A stretch of 64,000 bases of DNA from an uncultured Caulobacter sp. (GCA_937925635.1 CALALX010000103.1:20849-84848), one strand, 5' to 3'. Counted from the stretch's first letter, positions 42,119 through 51,265 are shown. Numbers and translations: made by a program. The notes: a model not told the origin generated them from the sequence alone.

Positions 42119-42963
42119 TCCCGCAACAGGTCGTTGATCGAGGTCTTCGAACGGGTCTGGGCGTCGACCGTCTTGACGATCACCGCGCAGTAGAGGCTCG
42201 GGCCCACCCCGTGCGGGTCGGGCAGCGCGCCCGGCACCACCACGCTGTAGGGCGGCACGCGGCCGACGTGGACCTGACCCGTCTTGCGGTCGACGATCTT
42301 GGTCGAGGCCGACAGGAAGACCCCCATCGACAGCACCGATCCCTCGCCGACGATGACGCCCTCGACGACTTCCGACCGGGCGCCGATGAAGCAGTCGTCC
42401 TCGATGATGGTCGGGTTGGCCTGTAAGGGCTCCAGCACGCCGCCGATGCCGACGCCGCCGCTGAGGTGCACGCGCTTGCCGATCTGGGCGCAGCTGCCGA
42501 CCGTCACCCAGGTGTCGACCATCGTCCCTTCATCAACATAGCCGCCGATGTTCACGAACGACGGCATGAGGATCACGTTCTTCGCCACATAGGCGCCGCG
42601 ACGGACAATGGCGCCGGGCACCGCGCGGAAGCCCGCCTCCTCGAACTGCGGCGCCTCCCAGCCGTCGAACTTGTTGCCGACCTTGTCCCACCAGGGACCG
42701 ACCGCGCCGCCCATGGTTCCGGCGCGCATGACGGCGTTCGGATTGAGGCGGAACGACAGCAGCACGGCCTTCTTGGCCCATTGGCGGACGACCCATTCGC
42801 CGTCGACCTTCTCGGCCACGCGGACCTTGCCGCTGTCGAGCAGGCTCAGGGTCTCCTCGATGGCGGTGCGCACCGGCCCCTGCGTCGCGGGCGATACGGC
42901 GTCGCGGGCTTCCCAGGCGGCTTCGATCTCAAGTTCCAGGTCGGCGAGGCTGACGGTGCTCAT
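42115..42963 (-). CDS. dapD: tetrahydrodipicolinate N-succinyltransferase
   Basis: Succinyl-CoA-dependent step of the succinylase branch of diaminopimelate/lysine synthesis. 282 residues; left-handed beta-helix with hexapeptide repeats (IVRRGAYVAKNVILMPSFVN, IGGYVDEGTMVDTWVTVGSC, IIEDDCFIGARSEVVEGVIV) after an N-terminal helical domain. Start 42963 overlaps the stop of the upstream HAD gene (ATGA). The 3' end runs into a palindromic repeat. Confidence 0.97.
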   Translation of the reverse strand: MSTVSLADLELEIEAAWEARDAVSPATQGPVRTAIEETLSLLDSGKVRVAEKVDGEWVVRQWAKKAVLLSFRLNPNAVMRAGTMGGAVGPWWDKVGNKFDGWEAPQFEEAGFRAVPGAIVRRGAYVAKNVILMPSFVNIGGYVDEGTMVDTWVTVGSCAQIGKRVHLSGGVGIGGVLEPLQANPTIIEDDCFIGARSEVVEGVIVGEGSVLSMGVFLSASTKIVDRKTGQVHVGRVPPYSVVVPGALPDPHGVGPSLYCAVIVKTVDAQTRSKTSINDLLRD

Positions 42964-43622
42964 GCGGCGTTTTCCCTGACCCGCGCGTCGGCCAGGAAGC
43001 CGGCGAGGTCGTTTGTGCGATGGTGGACAAAGTCGGCGGTCGACCCAACGGCGTGCGGCCCGACGAGGATGGTGGTCATGCCCAGCTGCGCGGCCGGGGC
43101 CAGGTTCTTCTCGCTGTCCTCGAAGAAGGCGGACCCTTCGGCGCTGACGCCATGGCGCGCCATCATCTTCTCGAAGGTCAACGGCGACGGTTTGGGAATG
43201 TAGTCGGCGGCGCTGATATGGAACACGTCCTCGAAGGCGTGAGCGATCTGCAGTCGCTCCAGCACTCTTTCGGCATGGGCCGCCGAGCCGTTGGTGAACA
43301 CCAGGCGACGGCCGGGCAGCCGCTCCAGCGCCGCGGCCAGCTTGGCGTCCGGCGTCAGACGATCGAGCGAAACGTCATGGACCTCGGTCAGGAAATCCTC
43401 GGGGTCGATGTCGTGGTGCGCGATCAGCCCCGCCAGAGTGGTGCCGTGGGCGTGGTAGTATTTCTTCTGGATCGCCCGGGCCTCGTCTCGCGGCAGGCCC
43501 GTGACCTTCTCCATGAAGTCGGTCATCCGCCCCTCGATGAGGGTCATGAACTCCGTCTCGACGGGGTAGAGGGTGTTGTCGAGGTCGAACAGCCAGGTGT
43601 CGATGTGGACGAGGTCGGTCAC
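42960..43622 (-). CDS. HAD-family hydrolase, pyrimidine 5'-nucleotidase type
   Basis: 220 residues. HAD motif I is FDLDNTLYP, motif II VFTNGSAAH, motif III lysine IPKPSP and motif IV FFEDSEKN. The LDNTLYP form and overall layout match the SDT1/PyrF-linked pyrimidine 5'-nucleotidase group (UMP/CMP dephosphorylation); substrate is inferred from family. It overlaps argB upstream and dapD downstream by 4 nt each (ATGA), forming a tight three-gene unit. Confidence 0.88.
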   Translation of the reverse strand: MTDLVHIDTWLFDLDNTLYPVETEFMTLIEGRMTDFMEKVTGLPRDEARAIQKKYYHAHGTTLAGLIAHHDIDPEDFLTEVHDVSLDRLTPDAKLAAALERLPGRRLVFTNGSAAHAERVLERLQIAHAFEDVFHISAADYIPKPSPLTFEKMMARHGVSAEGSAFFEDSEKNLAPAAQLGMTTILVGPHAVGSTADFVHHRTNDLAGFLADARVRENAA

Positions 43623-44533
43623 TTGCGGATCATCGTGCCGGCGCCGTGCTCGCTGAACAGCTCCACCAGCATGGCATGCGGCCGGCGGCCATCGAGGATG
43701 ACCACCGCCTCGACCCCGGCGTCGATCGCCGCGATGGCGGTCTCCAGCTTGGGAATCATGCCGCCGTTGGCGACGCCGGTGCGGATCAGCTCGAAGGCGT
43801 CGGCGACCGTCATCTGGCGGATCAGTTCGCCGTCGGCGCCCTTCACTCCCGGCACGTCGGTGAGCAGCAGCATGCGCTTGGCCTTCAGCGCCCCGGCCAG
43901 GGCGCCGGCCACGGTGTCGGCGTTGATGTTGTAGGTCTGGCCGCTGTCGGACACGCCGATGGGGGCCACGACGGGGATGTAATCCTGCTCGGCGTGGATC
44001 AGGGCGTTGATGAGGGCCGGATCGATCTTCTGCGGTTCGCCGACGAAGCCCAGGTCGACGACCTGCTCGATGCTGCTATCGGGATCCTTCTTCGTCCGGC
44101 GGGCCTTGGTCACGGTGATCAGCCGCGCATCCTTGCCCGACAGACCGACACCCCGCACGTCCGCCTCGCGGCCGGCCAGGGTGATCCAGTTGGCGATCTC
44201 CTTGTTGATGGCGCCCGACAGCACCATCTCGGCGACCTCCATGGTCGCCTCATCCGTCACGCGCAGGCCGTCGATGAAGGTCGACTTGACCCCGGCCCGG
44301 TCGAGCATGCGCGAGATCTGAGGCCCGCCGCCGTGCACCACCACCGGATGCACGCCCATCAGCTTCAGCAGTACGGCGTCGGCGGCGAACAGCTTGGCCA
44401 CCTCGTCCTCGCCCATGGCGTGGCCGCCGTATTTGATGACCACCGTCTCACGGTCGTAGATCTGGATGTACGGCAGCGCCTCCGCCAGCGTCCTGGCGGT
44501 GGCCCAGCCGGCTTCCTCGGTCTTGTCGGTCAA
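43619..44533 (-). CDS. argB: acetylglutamate kinase
   Basis: Phosphorylates N-acetyl-L-glutamate, the second step of arginine synthesis. 304 residues: VIKYGGHAMGED, VVVHGGGPQIS, VGLSGKDARLI, NINADTVAGALAGALKAKRM and the C-terminal GGMIPKLETAIAAI. TTG 44533 (LTDKTEEAGW) is chosen as the start because the N-terminus then matches alphaproteobacterial ArgB, and GGAG lies about 9 nt upstream; GTG 44593 would add 20 low-complexity residues. First gene of argB-HAD-dapD. Confidence 0.95.
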   Translation of the reverse strand: MTDKTEEAGWATARTLAEALPYIQIYDRETVVIKYGGHAMGEDEVAKLFAADAVLLKLMGVHPVVVHGGGPQISRMLDRAGVKSTFIDGLRVTDEATMEVAEMVLSGAINKEIANWITLAGREADVRGVGLSGKDARLITVTKARRTKKDPDSSIEQVVDLGFVGEPQKIDPALINALIHAEQDYIPVVAPIGVSDSGQTYNINADTVAGALAGALKAKRMLLLTDVPGVKGADGELIRQMTVADAFELIRTGVANGGMIPKLETAIAAIDAGVEAVVILDGRRPHAMLVELFSEHGAGTMIRK

Positions 44534-44611
44534 GGCTGGAACTCCGTCGCGGGCGCGCCGGAGGCGATAGCGGATGGGGGGCGGCTCGTCCACCGGCGGA
44601 AGCGGGCGAGA

Positions 44612-44896
44612 CTATCGATCCTCGCGACCATGGAATATGCGCAGGACGGTCACGCCGCTGGGCTCGACGAGATAGATGACGACATAGCCGTCCCGGCCAA
44701 ACCGAACGATCAGCCGGCGAACGTCAGGTGTGCCGGTCGGTGCGCCCCGGTCCGCGAACCGGTCCAGCTTGCGAATGGTCGACCAGATGGCCGCCTTCGC
44801 CCTTTCCGCGGCCCTTGGGCTCTTCTCAGCAAGAAAGTCCGCCAGTCGCCCGAGATCGCGCCAAGCGCGTGCCGAGAGCTGGACCTTCTTCCTCAA
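44612..44896 (-). CDS. RelE/ParE-family toxin
   Basis: 94 residues with the ParE fold blocks: VQLSARAWRDLGRLADFLAE at the N-terminus, DVRRLIVRFGRDGYVVIYLV in the middle and TVLRIFHGREDR at the C-terminus, where ParE toxins carry a conserved RxxH/GR element. ParE toxins poison DNA gyrase; RelE relatives cleave mRNA, and the target here is not decidable by eye. The start overlaps the antitoxin stop (ATGA). Confidence 0.88.
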   Translation of the reverse strand: MRKKVQLSARAWRDLGRLADFLAEKSPRAAERAKAAIWSTIRKLDRFADRGAPTGTPDVRRLIVRFGRDGYVVIYLVEPSGVTVLRIFHGREDR

Positions 44897-45090
44897 GCCC
44901 CTCTCGCTCGGCGCTCAGCGATCAGCCGATCGAGTTCTGCCTCGGCCTCTTCGATCGAGTAGGAGACTCCCGTACGCCGATACTCCGCAAGGGCGGCAAG
45001 CGTGTCCGCCTCCTCCCCATCGTCGTAGGAGGCTGACGCCTCTTCGACACCGGGCAAGCGACCAGACTCGGGTTTGGGCGGCTGCGACAT
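44893..45090 (-). CDS. antitoxin of the ParE-like module
   Basis: 65 residues, acidic N-terminus (GVEEASASYDDGEEADTLAA) and a helical C-terminus (YSIEEAEAELDRLIAERRAR) that would wrap the toxin. A DNA-binding ribbon-helix-helix is not clear, so family assignment (ParD/CopG versus Phd-like) is left open. Order antitoxin-toxin with a 4-nt overlap is standard for type II modules. Confidence 0.75.
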   Translation of the reverse strand: MSQPPKPESGRLPGVEEASASYDDGEEADTLAALAEYRRTGVSYSIEEAEAELDRLIAERRARGA

Positions 45091-45128
45091 GCCGTAACCC
45101 TACCCCCGGGAGCCCCGATCGTCCAGCT

Positions 45129-46580
45129 CTACCGGAACGGCGGTTCATCGAATGCGCGCAACTTGCGCGAGTGCAGGTTCGGCCCCTCGGCCCGCAACAG
45201 GTCCACCGTCGCGATGCCGATCTGGAGGTGCTGGCTGATGGCGCGTTCGTAGAAGGCGTTGGCCTGGCCGGGAAGCTTGATCTCGCCGTGCAGCGGCTTG
45301 TCCGACACGCAGAGCAGCGTCCCGTACGGCACCCGGAAGCGGTAGCCCTGAGCGGCGATGGTGGCGCTCTCCATGTCGATGGCGACGGCCCGGCTCTGGT
45401 TGAAACGGATCGAGCTGGAGGTGTACCGCAGCTCCCAGTTCCGGTCGTCCGTGGTGACCACGGTGCCGGTGCGCAGGCGGCGTTTGAGGCTCTCGCCGCT
45501 CTCGCCGCTGACCAGCTTGGCCGCGTCATAGAGGGCCCGCTGCATCTCGGCGATCGACGGCACCGGGATATCGGGCGGCAGCACCTCGTCCAGAACATGG
45601 TCGTCGCGCAGGTAGGCGTGGGCCAGCACATAGTCGCCGATGGTCTGGCTGCCGCGCAGGCCGCCGCAGTGGCCGATCATGATCCAGGCCTGTGGACGCA
45701 GCACCGCCAGGTGGTCGGTGATCGTCTTGGCGTTGGAGGGGCCGACCCCGATGTTGACCAGGGTGATGCCCTGCCCGCCCGGCGCCATCAGATGGTAGGC
45801 CGGCATCTGGTGGCGGCGCCACGGACCATTGGCGACGGCGAGTTCCGGCTCGGGCGTCTCCGCCGTGACCAGAATGTTCCCGGGCGCCGACAGGCCAGTG
45901 TAGGACGAGCCCGTCTTGCCCAGCTGCTCGCAGCCCCAGCGCACGAACTCATCCACATAGCGGTGGTAGTTGGTGAACAGGATGTATTGCTGCACATGCT
46001 CGGCCGGCGCGCCGGTGTAGTGCTTCAGCCGGGCCAGCGAAAAGTCGGTGCGCAGGCCGTCGAACAGGGCCAGCGGCCGGTTGTCCTCAAGCGCGTCACT
46101 CCAAAGGCCGTCGGCGAGCTCGTCGCCGATGTGGGCCAGCTCGGTGGTCGGAAACCAGCGCGCGATCTCGGCGGCGGAGACGTCGGCCAGGGCGAGATCG
46201 CCGCCGTCCAGCACGTAGGGAAACGGAATTTCCTGCGTTGACCGGCCGACGTCCACGGTGACGCCGAAGTCCTGCATCATCAGCGCCAGCTGCTCGACCA
46301 GATAGTCGCGGAACATGGCCGGCCGGGTCACGGTCGTGGCGTAGTGTCCGGGCAGGCCGATGCGGGCGTAGGCGCGGCTGATCCGCGGATAGCCGCTCTC
46401 GCCGCTCCAGTGCAGCCGAAGCTCGGGATAGGCGTAGGCGCCGTTCAGCCGGTCGGCGGGGTCGGGACGAAGTCCGTCGGCCAGGAAGGCCTTGAGGGCG
46501 CCGCGCAGGGCGGAGACCGATCGGTCGTATTCTTCAATAAGCCGCTCGACGATGGCGGCTGCTTCTTTCTCATGGTTCAT
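45129..46580 (-). CDS. amn: AMP nucleosidase
   Basis: Hydrolyses AMP to adenine and ribose 5-phosphate, controlling adenylate pools. 483 residues: an N-terminal regulatory domain (about 1-180) with PYPELRLHW-like blocks (here AYAYPELRLHWSG, GHYATTVTRPAMFRDYL), and a C-terminal phosphorylase-like domain with IGVGPSNAKTITDHLAVLRP, MIGHCGGLRGSQTIGDYVLA and the Met-Glu-Ser substrate loop VAIDMESATIAAQG. Monocistronic, divergent from htpX. Confidence 0.95.
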   Translation of the reverse strand: MNHEKEAAAIVERLIEEYDRSVSALRGALKAFLADGLRPDPADRLNGAYAYPELRLHWSGESGYPRISRAYARIGLPGHYATTVTRPAMFRDYLVEQLALMMQDFGVTVDVGRSTQEIPFPYVLDGGDLALADVSAAEIARWFPTTELAHIGDELADGLWSDALEDNRPLALFDGLRTDFSLARLKHYTGAPAEHVQQYILFTNYHRYVDEFVRWGCEQLGKTGSSYTGLSAPGNILVTAETPEPELAVANGPWRRHQMPAYHLMAPGGQGITLVNIGVGPSNAKTITDHLAVLRPQAWIMIGHCGGLRGSQTIGDYVLAHAYLRDDHVLDEVLPPDIPVPSIAEMQRALYDAAKLVSGESGESLKRRLRTGTVVTTDDRNWELRYTSSSIRFNQSRAVAIDMESATIAAQGYRFRVPYGTLLCVSDKPLHGEIKLPGQANAFYERAISQHLQIGIATVDLLRAEGPNLHSRKLRAFDEPPFR

Positions 46581-46659
46581 GGCCGCTTATAGCGGCGCTG
46601 CGTGACCATGGCGAGACGGGGCGCTTGCGGGACGGAAAACCGGGGCCACATAAGGGCCC

Positions 46660-47565
46660 ATGAACAACACGCTTCGCACCTTCATGCTGCTGGCCGCGCT
46701 GACGGCCATCTTCGTCGTGGCCGGGTTCCTGATCGGCGGGACCACCGGGATGCTGATCGCCCTGGCCCTCGGCGGCGCGATGAACCTGATCAGCTACTGG
46801 AACGCCGACAAGATCGTGCTGCGCATGTACGGCGCCGTCGAGGTCGACGAGCGCCACTCGGACCCGCTGATCCGCAACTACGTCGCCGACACGCTCGCCC
46901 TGGCCGACGGCGCGGGCCTGCCCCGACCGAAGGTCTACGTCATCGAGCAGGACCAGCCGAACGCCTTCGCCACAGGCCGCAATCCGGAGAACGCCGCCGT
47001 GGCGGCGACGGTCGGCCTGCTGCGCCGGCTCGACCGCCGCGAGATCCGTGGCGTGATGGCCCACGAACTGGCGCATGTGAAGAACCGCGACACCCTGACC
47101 ATGACGGTCACCGCCACCATCGCCGGCGCCGTCTCGGCCCTGGCCAACATCGCCTTCTTCTTCGGCGGCGACCGCGACCGGCCGGCGGGCATGATCGGGA
47201 CCCTGCTGGTCGCGATCCTCGCGCCCATCGCCGCGGCCCTCGTGCAGATGGCCATCAGTCGGGGTCGCGAGTACGAGGCCGACCGCCACGGCGCCGAGAT
47301 CAGCGGCGACCCGCGGGCCCTGGCCGACGCCCTGGCCAAGATGGAGACCTGGTCCCATCGCACGGTCAACGAGACGGCCGAGCGCAACCCCGCCAGCGCC
47401 CAGATGTTCATCATCAATCCCCTGAGCGGCCGGGGCGCCGACAACCTGTTCTCGACCCACCCGGCGACGCACAACCGCATCGAGGCCCTGATGCAGCTCG
47501 CCGGCGTCCGGCGCGCCGGCACCGCCGTGCCGCCGACCGCGACTCGCACCGGGCCCTGGAGCTGA
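46660..47565 (+). CDS. htpX: membrane zinc metalloprotease HtpX
   Basis: Quality-control protease of the inner membrane (M48B). 301 residues: two N-terminal membrane helices, zinc motif AHELAHVKNRD, two further helices (TVTATIAGAVSALANIAFFF, GTLLVAILAPIAAALVQMAI), then the third ligand in YEADRHGAEI. C-terminal FSTHPATHNRIEAL is typical. Normal length. Confidence 0.96.
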   Translation: MNNTLRTFMLLAALTAIFVVAGFLIGGTTGMLIALALGGAMNLISYWNADKIVLRMYGAVEVDERHSDPLIRNYVADTLALADGAGLPRPKVYVIEQDQPNAFATGRNPENAAVAATVGLLRRLDRREIRGVMAHELAHVKNRDTLTMTVTATIAGAVSALANIAFFFGGDRDRPAGMIGTLLVAILAPIAAALVQMAISRGREYEADRHGAEISGDPRALADALAKMETWSHRTVNETAERNPASAQMFIINPLSGRGADNLFSTHPATHNRIEALMQLAGVRRAGTAVPPTATRTGPWS

Positions 47566-47604
47566 CGGCTGGCGCGGACCGGGCGCGGCGCCTAAGCTTC
47601 GCCC

Positions 47605-48021
47605 ATGGTTCGCACGATCCTGATCTACGGCGTGGTCCTGGCGCTCGGCGCGGTGGCCCTGCAGTGGCTGCAGTACCAGTTCTGGGCCCGCACCCATGCC
47701 GTCGAGGTCTGGGTCGGCCTGGTCGCGGCCGGGTTCCTGGGCCTGGGGGTCTGGATCGGGGCCAGGGTGCTCGGTCCGAAGGCGACGGCCGCCGGCTTCG
47801 AACCCAACGAAGCAGCCCTGGCCCAGCTCGGCATCACGCGGCGCGAACGGGAGGTGCTCGGCCTGCTGGCCGGGGGACGATCCAACAAGGAGATCGCCCA
47901 GCGGCTGGGCCTGTCGCCCAACACCGTCAAGACCCACATCGCGAGGCTCTACGGAAAGCTCGAGGCGGCGCGCCGGACCGACGCCGTCCTGCGGGCGCGG
48001 GAGCTGCATCTCATCCCCTGA
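47605..48021 (+). CDS. membrane-anchored GerE/LuxR-type HTH protein
   Basis: 138 residues: two membrane helices (MVRTILIYGVVLALGAVALQ; WVGLVAAGFLGLGVWIGARV) followed by a complete GerE-type HTH (ITRREREVLGLLAGGRSNKE, IAQRLGLSPNTVKTHIARLY). There is no receiver or autoinducer domain, so the DNA-binding part is tethered to the membrane. It is 39 bp after htpX and 97 bp before a DUF4199 gene on the same strand; regulation of these neighbours is plausible but unproven. Confidence 0.85.
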   Translation: MVRTILIYGVVLALGAVALQWLQYQFWARTHAVEVWVGLVAAGFLGLGVWIGARVLGPKATAAGFEPNEAALAQLGITRREREVLGLLAGGRSNKEIAQRLGLSPNTVKTHIARLYGKLEAARRTDAVLRARELHLIP

Positions 48022-48118
48022 TTTCGGGCGATGTGTACGAAGTCACCCTTTCGGGCGATTGTCGGCCGGGGTCGGCGCGCCCTTGCATGGCGCACCGATC
48101 CACAAAGGGGGACCACCC

Positions 48119-48661
48119 ATGCTTCGCACCATCCTGATCTTCGGCGTCATCGCCGGACTTGTCGTCGCCGTGCCGATGTTTTCGCTGATGCTTCTCGGCG
48201 AGCCGGGCGGCGCCAGCCATTCGTTGTTCACCGGCTACACCATCATGCTGCTGGCCTTCAGCATGATCTTCATCGGCGTCAAACGTCACCGCGACCGCAC
48301 GCTCGGCGGCGTCATCCGCTTCCTGCCGGCGCTGCTGGTCGGACTGGGCATCAGCGTCGTGGCCGGGATCATCTATGTGGTCGGCTGGGAGATCACCCTC
48401 GCCGCGACCAACTACGCCTTCATGGACGACTATGCCGCCGCCTCGATCGAGGCGGCCCGGGCCAAGGGGAAATCCGCGGCCGATCTCGCGGCCATGGCCG
48501 CCGAGATGGAGAAGATGAAGGTCGCCTACGCCAATCCGGCGTTCCGCATGGGAATCACCTTCACCGAGATCTTCCCGGTCGGCCTGATCGTCTCGATCGT
48601 CACGGCCGCGCTGCTCCGCAATAGCCGCTTCCTGCCCGCGCGGACGGCGTCGCCCGCCTAG
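48119..48661 (+). CDS. DUF4199-domain membrane protein
   Basis: 180 residues with four predicted membrane helices (TILIFGVIAGLVVAVPMFSL; LFTGYTIMLLAFSMIFIGVK; FLPALLVGLGISVVAGIIYV; IFPVGLIVSIVTAALL) and a long periplasmic or cytoplasmic helix between the third and fourth (AAASIEAARAKGKSAADLAA). This is the DUF4199 arrangement; function unknown. AAAGGGGG lies 7 nt before the ATG. Its TAG overlaps the stop of the convergent next gene via CTAG. Confidence 0.85.
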   Translation: MLRTILIFGVIAGLVVAVPMFSLMLLGEPGGASHSLFTGYTIMLLAFSMIFIGVKRHRDRTLGGVIRFLPALLVGLGISVVAGIIYVVGWEITLAATNYAFMDDYAAASIEAARAKGKSAADLAAMAAEMEKMKVAYANPAFRMGITFTEIFPVGLIVSIVTAALLRNSRFLPARTASPA

Positions 48662-49035
48662 CGCGTCTCGACCTCTAAGGGCGCGGCATAGAGTGACGCG
48701 CCCTCCCGCGTCAGCGCTTCCAGCTCCGTGAACAGGGCCTCGTCCGCGACCTTGAAGTTGAAGCAGCTCTTGCCCTGCATCCGCTTCCTGAGCGCCGGCG
48801 AGATCTTCGCCGCCAGCGCCGCGTGCGTGTAGACCGGCATCAGGTGATAACTGACGTAGGCCTTTCCCGCCCTCACCGAGCCGAACCACATCCGCTCGCC
48901 GGCCTTGCGCGGATTGTCCCAGGGGGCCAGCAGCAGGCAGCCGCCCTCGGCCTCGCGGACGTCCTCCATACCCACGGCGGCCGACCGCATCAGTTGGCGA
49001 AGCTGCTCGACGAGGGCGTCGAATTGTCCGGCCAT
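48658..49035 (-). CDS. hypothetical protein, 125 residues
   Basis: Small soluble alpha/beta protein: LVEQLRQLMRSAAVGMEDVR, GERMWFGSVRAGKAYVSYHL, MPVYTHAALAAKISPALRKR, MQGKSCFNFKVADEALFTEL. The order resembles small DUF1801-like domains, but I do not recognise it with certainty. GGAGG lies about 9 nt before ATG 49035. Convergent with the DUF4199 gene and divergent from the dicarboxylate symporter gene. Confidence 0.75.
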   Translation of the reverse strand: MAGQFDALVEQLRQLMRSAAVGMEDVREAEGGCLLLAPWDNPRKAGERMWFGSVRAGKAYVSYHLMPVYTHAALAAKISPALRKRMQGKSCFNFKVADEALFTELEALTREGASLYAAPLEVETR

Positions 49036-49152
49036 GACATGACCCTCCAAAGAAAAGGAATACTTCCAGCGCCGCTCGCGGCTCGCAAGCGCATGGACGG
49101 ACGGACAAATCCCGGCCAAACAGGAGCGTTGTCCTATCGTCGGGGAAGCCGA

Positions 49153-50415
49153 ATGAACCGCATCTTCACGCTGCTGATCGTCCTGGCCATGGTCGGCGGC
49201 GTCGCCGTGGGCTGGTACTTCAACCAGCAGTACGGCGGCACGCCTCAGGCCGACGAGATCGTCGGCTGGTTCAAGGTCGTCACCGACGTCTTCCTGCGGC
49301 TGATCAAGATGATCATCGCGCCGCTGGTGTTCTCCACCCTTGTCGCCGGCATCGCGCACATGGGCGACGCCGCCAGCGTCGGCCGGGTCGGGGCCAAGAC
49401 GATGGCGTGGTTCATCACCGCCTCGATCTTCTCGCTGCTGCTGGGCCTGGTCATGGTCCACCTGCTGCAGCCCGGGGTCGGCCTCACCCTGCCGGCGCCG
49501 GAAGCGGCCGCCACCGGCGTGGACGCCACCAAGCTGACGCTGCAGGAGTTCATCACCCACGTGTTCCCGAGCTCGATCTTCGACGCCATGGCGAAGAACG
49601 AGATCCTGCAAATCGTCGTCTTCTCGATCTTCGTCGGCGTCGCGGTCGCGGCGTTGGACGACAAGGCTCCGGCCGTCCTGAGCCTGGTCGAACAGATCGC
49701 TTCGATCATGCTCAAGGTCACCGGCTATGTGATGAAGCTGGCGCCGCTGGCCATCTTCGCGGCGCTCGCCGGTACGGTGACCAAGTACGGCCTGGACATC
49801 CTCGGCATCTACGCCAAGTTCATCGGCGGATTCTATCTGTCGCTGGGCGCGCTGTGGTCCCTGTTGGCGTTGGCCGGCGTCCTGATCGTCGGCCCGCGGA
49901 TCCTGACCCTGCTCGGCATGGTCCGCCAGCCGATCCTGCTGGCCTTCGCCACGGCCAGCTCGGAAGCCGCCTACCCCAAGACCCTCGAGCAGCTCGAGAA
50001 GTTTGGCGTCAGCAAGAAGGTCGCGTCCTTCGTCCTGCCCCTCGGCTACTCGTTCAATCTCGACGGGTCGATGATGTACTGCACCTTCGCGACCCTGTTC
50101 ATCGCCCAGATTTACGGGGTGGAGATGAGCATCGGCCAGCAGATCACCATGCTGCTTCTGCTGATGGTCACGTCCAAGGGCATGGCCGGCGTTCCCCGCG
50201 CATCGCTGGTCGTCATCGCCGCCACCCTCACCTACTTCGATCTCCCGGCCGAGGGCATCGCCCTGATCCTGGCCGTCGACCACCTGCTCGACATGGGGCG
50301 CAGCGCCACCAACGTGGTCGGCAACTCGGTCGCCTCGGCGGTCGTGGCCAAGTGGGAAAAGCAGCTGGGGCCGACGGTTTCCGACCGGGAGCCGGAACCG
50401 GCTCCGTCCGCCTAG
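49153..50415 (+). CDS. dicarboxylate/amino acid:cation symporter (DAACS family)
   Basis: 420-residue inner-membrane carrier of the GltP/DctA family with eight helices and two re-entrant loops. Signatures: KMIIAPLVFSTLVAGIAHMG, the serine-rich re-entrant loop AFATASSEAAYPKTLEQL, LPLGYSFNLDGSMMYCTFAT, SKGMAGVPRASLVVIAATL and VDHLLDMGRSATNVVGNSVA. Imports glutamate, aspartate or C4-dicarboxylates with Na+ or H+; substrate not decidable. Confidence 0.93.
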   Translation: MNRIFTLLIVLAMVGGVAVGWYFNQQYGGTPQADEIVGWFKVVTDVFLRLIKMIIAPLVFSTLVAGIAHMGDAASVGRVGAKTMAWFITASIFSLLLGLVMVHLLQPGVGLTLPAPEAAATGVDATKLTLQEFITHVFPSSIFDAMAKNEILQIVVFSIFVGVAVAALDDKAPAVLSLVEQIASIMLKVTGYVMKLAPLAIFAALAGTVTKYGLDILGIYAKFIGGFYLSLGALWSLLALAGVLIVGPRILTLLGMVRQPILLAFATASSEAAYPKTLEQLEKFGVSKKVASFVLPLGYSFNLDGSMMYCTFATLFIAQIYGVEMSIGQQITMLLLLMVTSKGMAGVPRASLVVIAATLTYFDLPAEGIALILAVDHLLDMGRSATNVVGNSVASAVVAKWEKQLGPTVSDREPEPAPSA

Positions 50416-50497
50416 CAGGGTTTCGAAAAAAGACTTGCATTACGCGCGCGGCGCCCGGGCATCCTGACGGCCTACTCGTTCCGAGGAGGCTTCCAGG

Positions 50498-51265
50498 ATG
50501 AGCATCACCATCACCCGCGACGGACCGGTCACGGTCGTCGCCATCAAGCGCCCCGAGCGCCGCAACGCCGTCGATGGAGCCACCGCCCGCGCGCTCTACG
50601 ACGCCTTCAAGGCCTTCGACGCCGATGAGGACGCCAGCGTCGCGGTTCTCACCGGGACCGGCGGCGTCTTCTGCGCCGGAGCGGACCTCAAGGCCGTCGC
50701 CTCCGGCCAGGGCAACCGTGTCGAGCGCACGGGGGACTTCGGCCCGATGGGCCCCACCCGCCTGCGCCTATCCAAGCCGGTCATCGCCGCCGTCGAGGGG
50801 CATGCCGTGGCCGGCGGGCTGGAGCTGGCGATCTGGTGCGACCTTCGGGTCGCGGCCAGAAGCGCGGTCTTCGGCGTCTTCTGCCGCCGGTTCGGCGTGC
50901 CGTTGATCGACCTGGGCACCGTGCGGCTGCCGCGCCTGATCGGCGCGTCGCGGGCCATGGACCTGATCCTGACCGGCCGCCCGGTGGGCGCGGAGGAGGC
51001 GCTGTCGATGGGCCTCGCCAACCGCGTCGTCGAGGACGGCCAGGCGCTGGAGGCGGCCGTCGCTCTGGCCCGCCAGATCGCCGCCTTCCCCCAGACCTGC
51101 CTGCGCAATGATCGCCTGTCGGCCATGGAGCAGTGGGGCCTCGACTGGGACGCCGCGACGGCGTTCGAGATCGGTGTCGGGATGGAAACCCTCCGCACCG
51201 GCTCAGCGGTCGAGGGCGCCACCCGCTTCAGCGGCGGCGAGGGCCGCGGAGGGACCTTCTCGTGA
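50498..51265 (+). CDS. crotonase/enoyl-CoA hydratase-family protein, catalytic-loop variant
   Basis: 255 residues of the crotonase fold, with the oxyanion-hole blocks GVFCAGADLKAVASG and AVEGHAVAGGLELAIWCDLR. The active-site loop differs from true hydratases: where they read P-E-x-x-x-G-T-x-P-G-A-G-G-T-Q-R-L, this reads GVPLIDLGTVRLPRLIG, so the first catalytic Glu and the GAGGT segment are absent. The reaction on the acyl-CoA is therefore open. First gene of an overlapping operon with two thioesterases; GAGGAGG precedes the ATG. Confidence 0.88.
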   Translation: MSITITRDGPVTVVAIKRPERRNAVDGATARALYDAFKAFDADEDASVAVLTGTGGVFCAGADLKAVASGQGNRVERTGDFGPMGPTRLRLSKPVIAAVEGHAVAGGLELAIWCDLRVAARSAVFGVFCRRFGVPLIDLGTVRLPRLIGASRAMDLILTGRPVGAEEALSMGLANRVVEDGQALEAAVALARQIAAFPQTCLRNDRLSAMEQWGLDWDAATAFEIGVGMETLRTGSAVEGATRFSGGEGRGGTFS

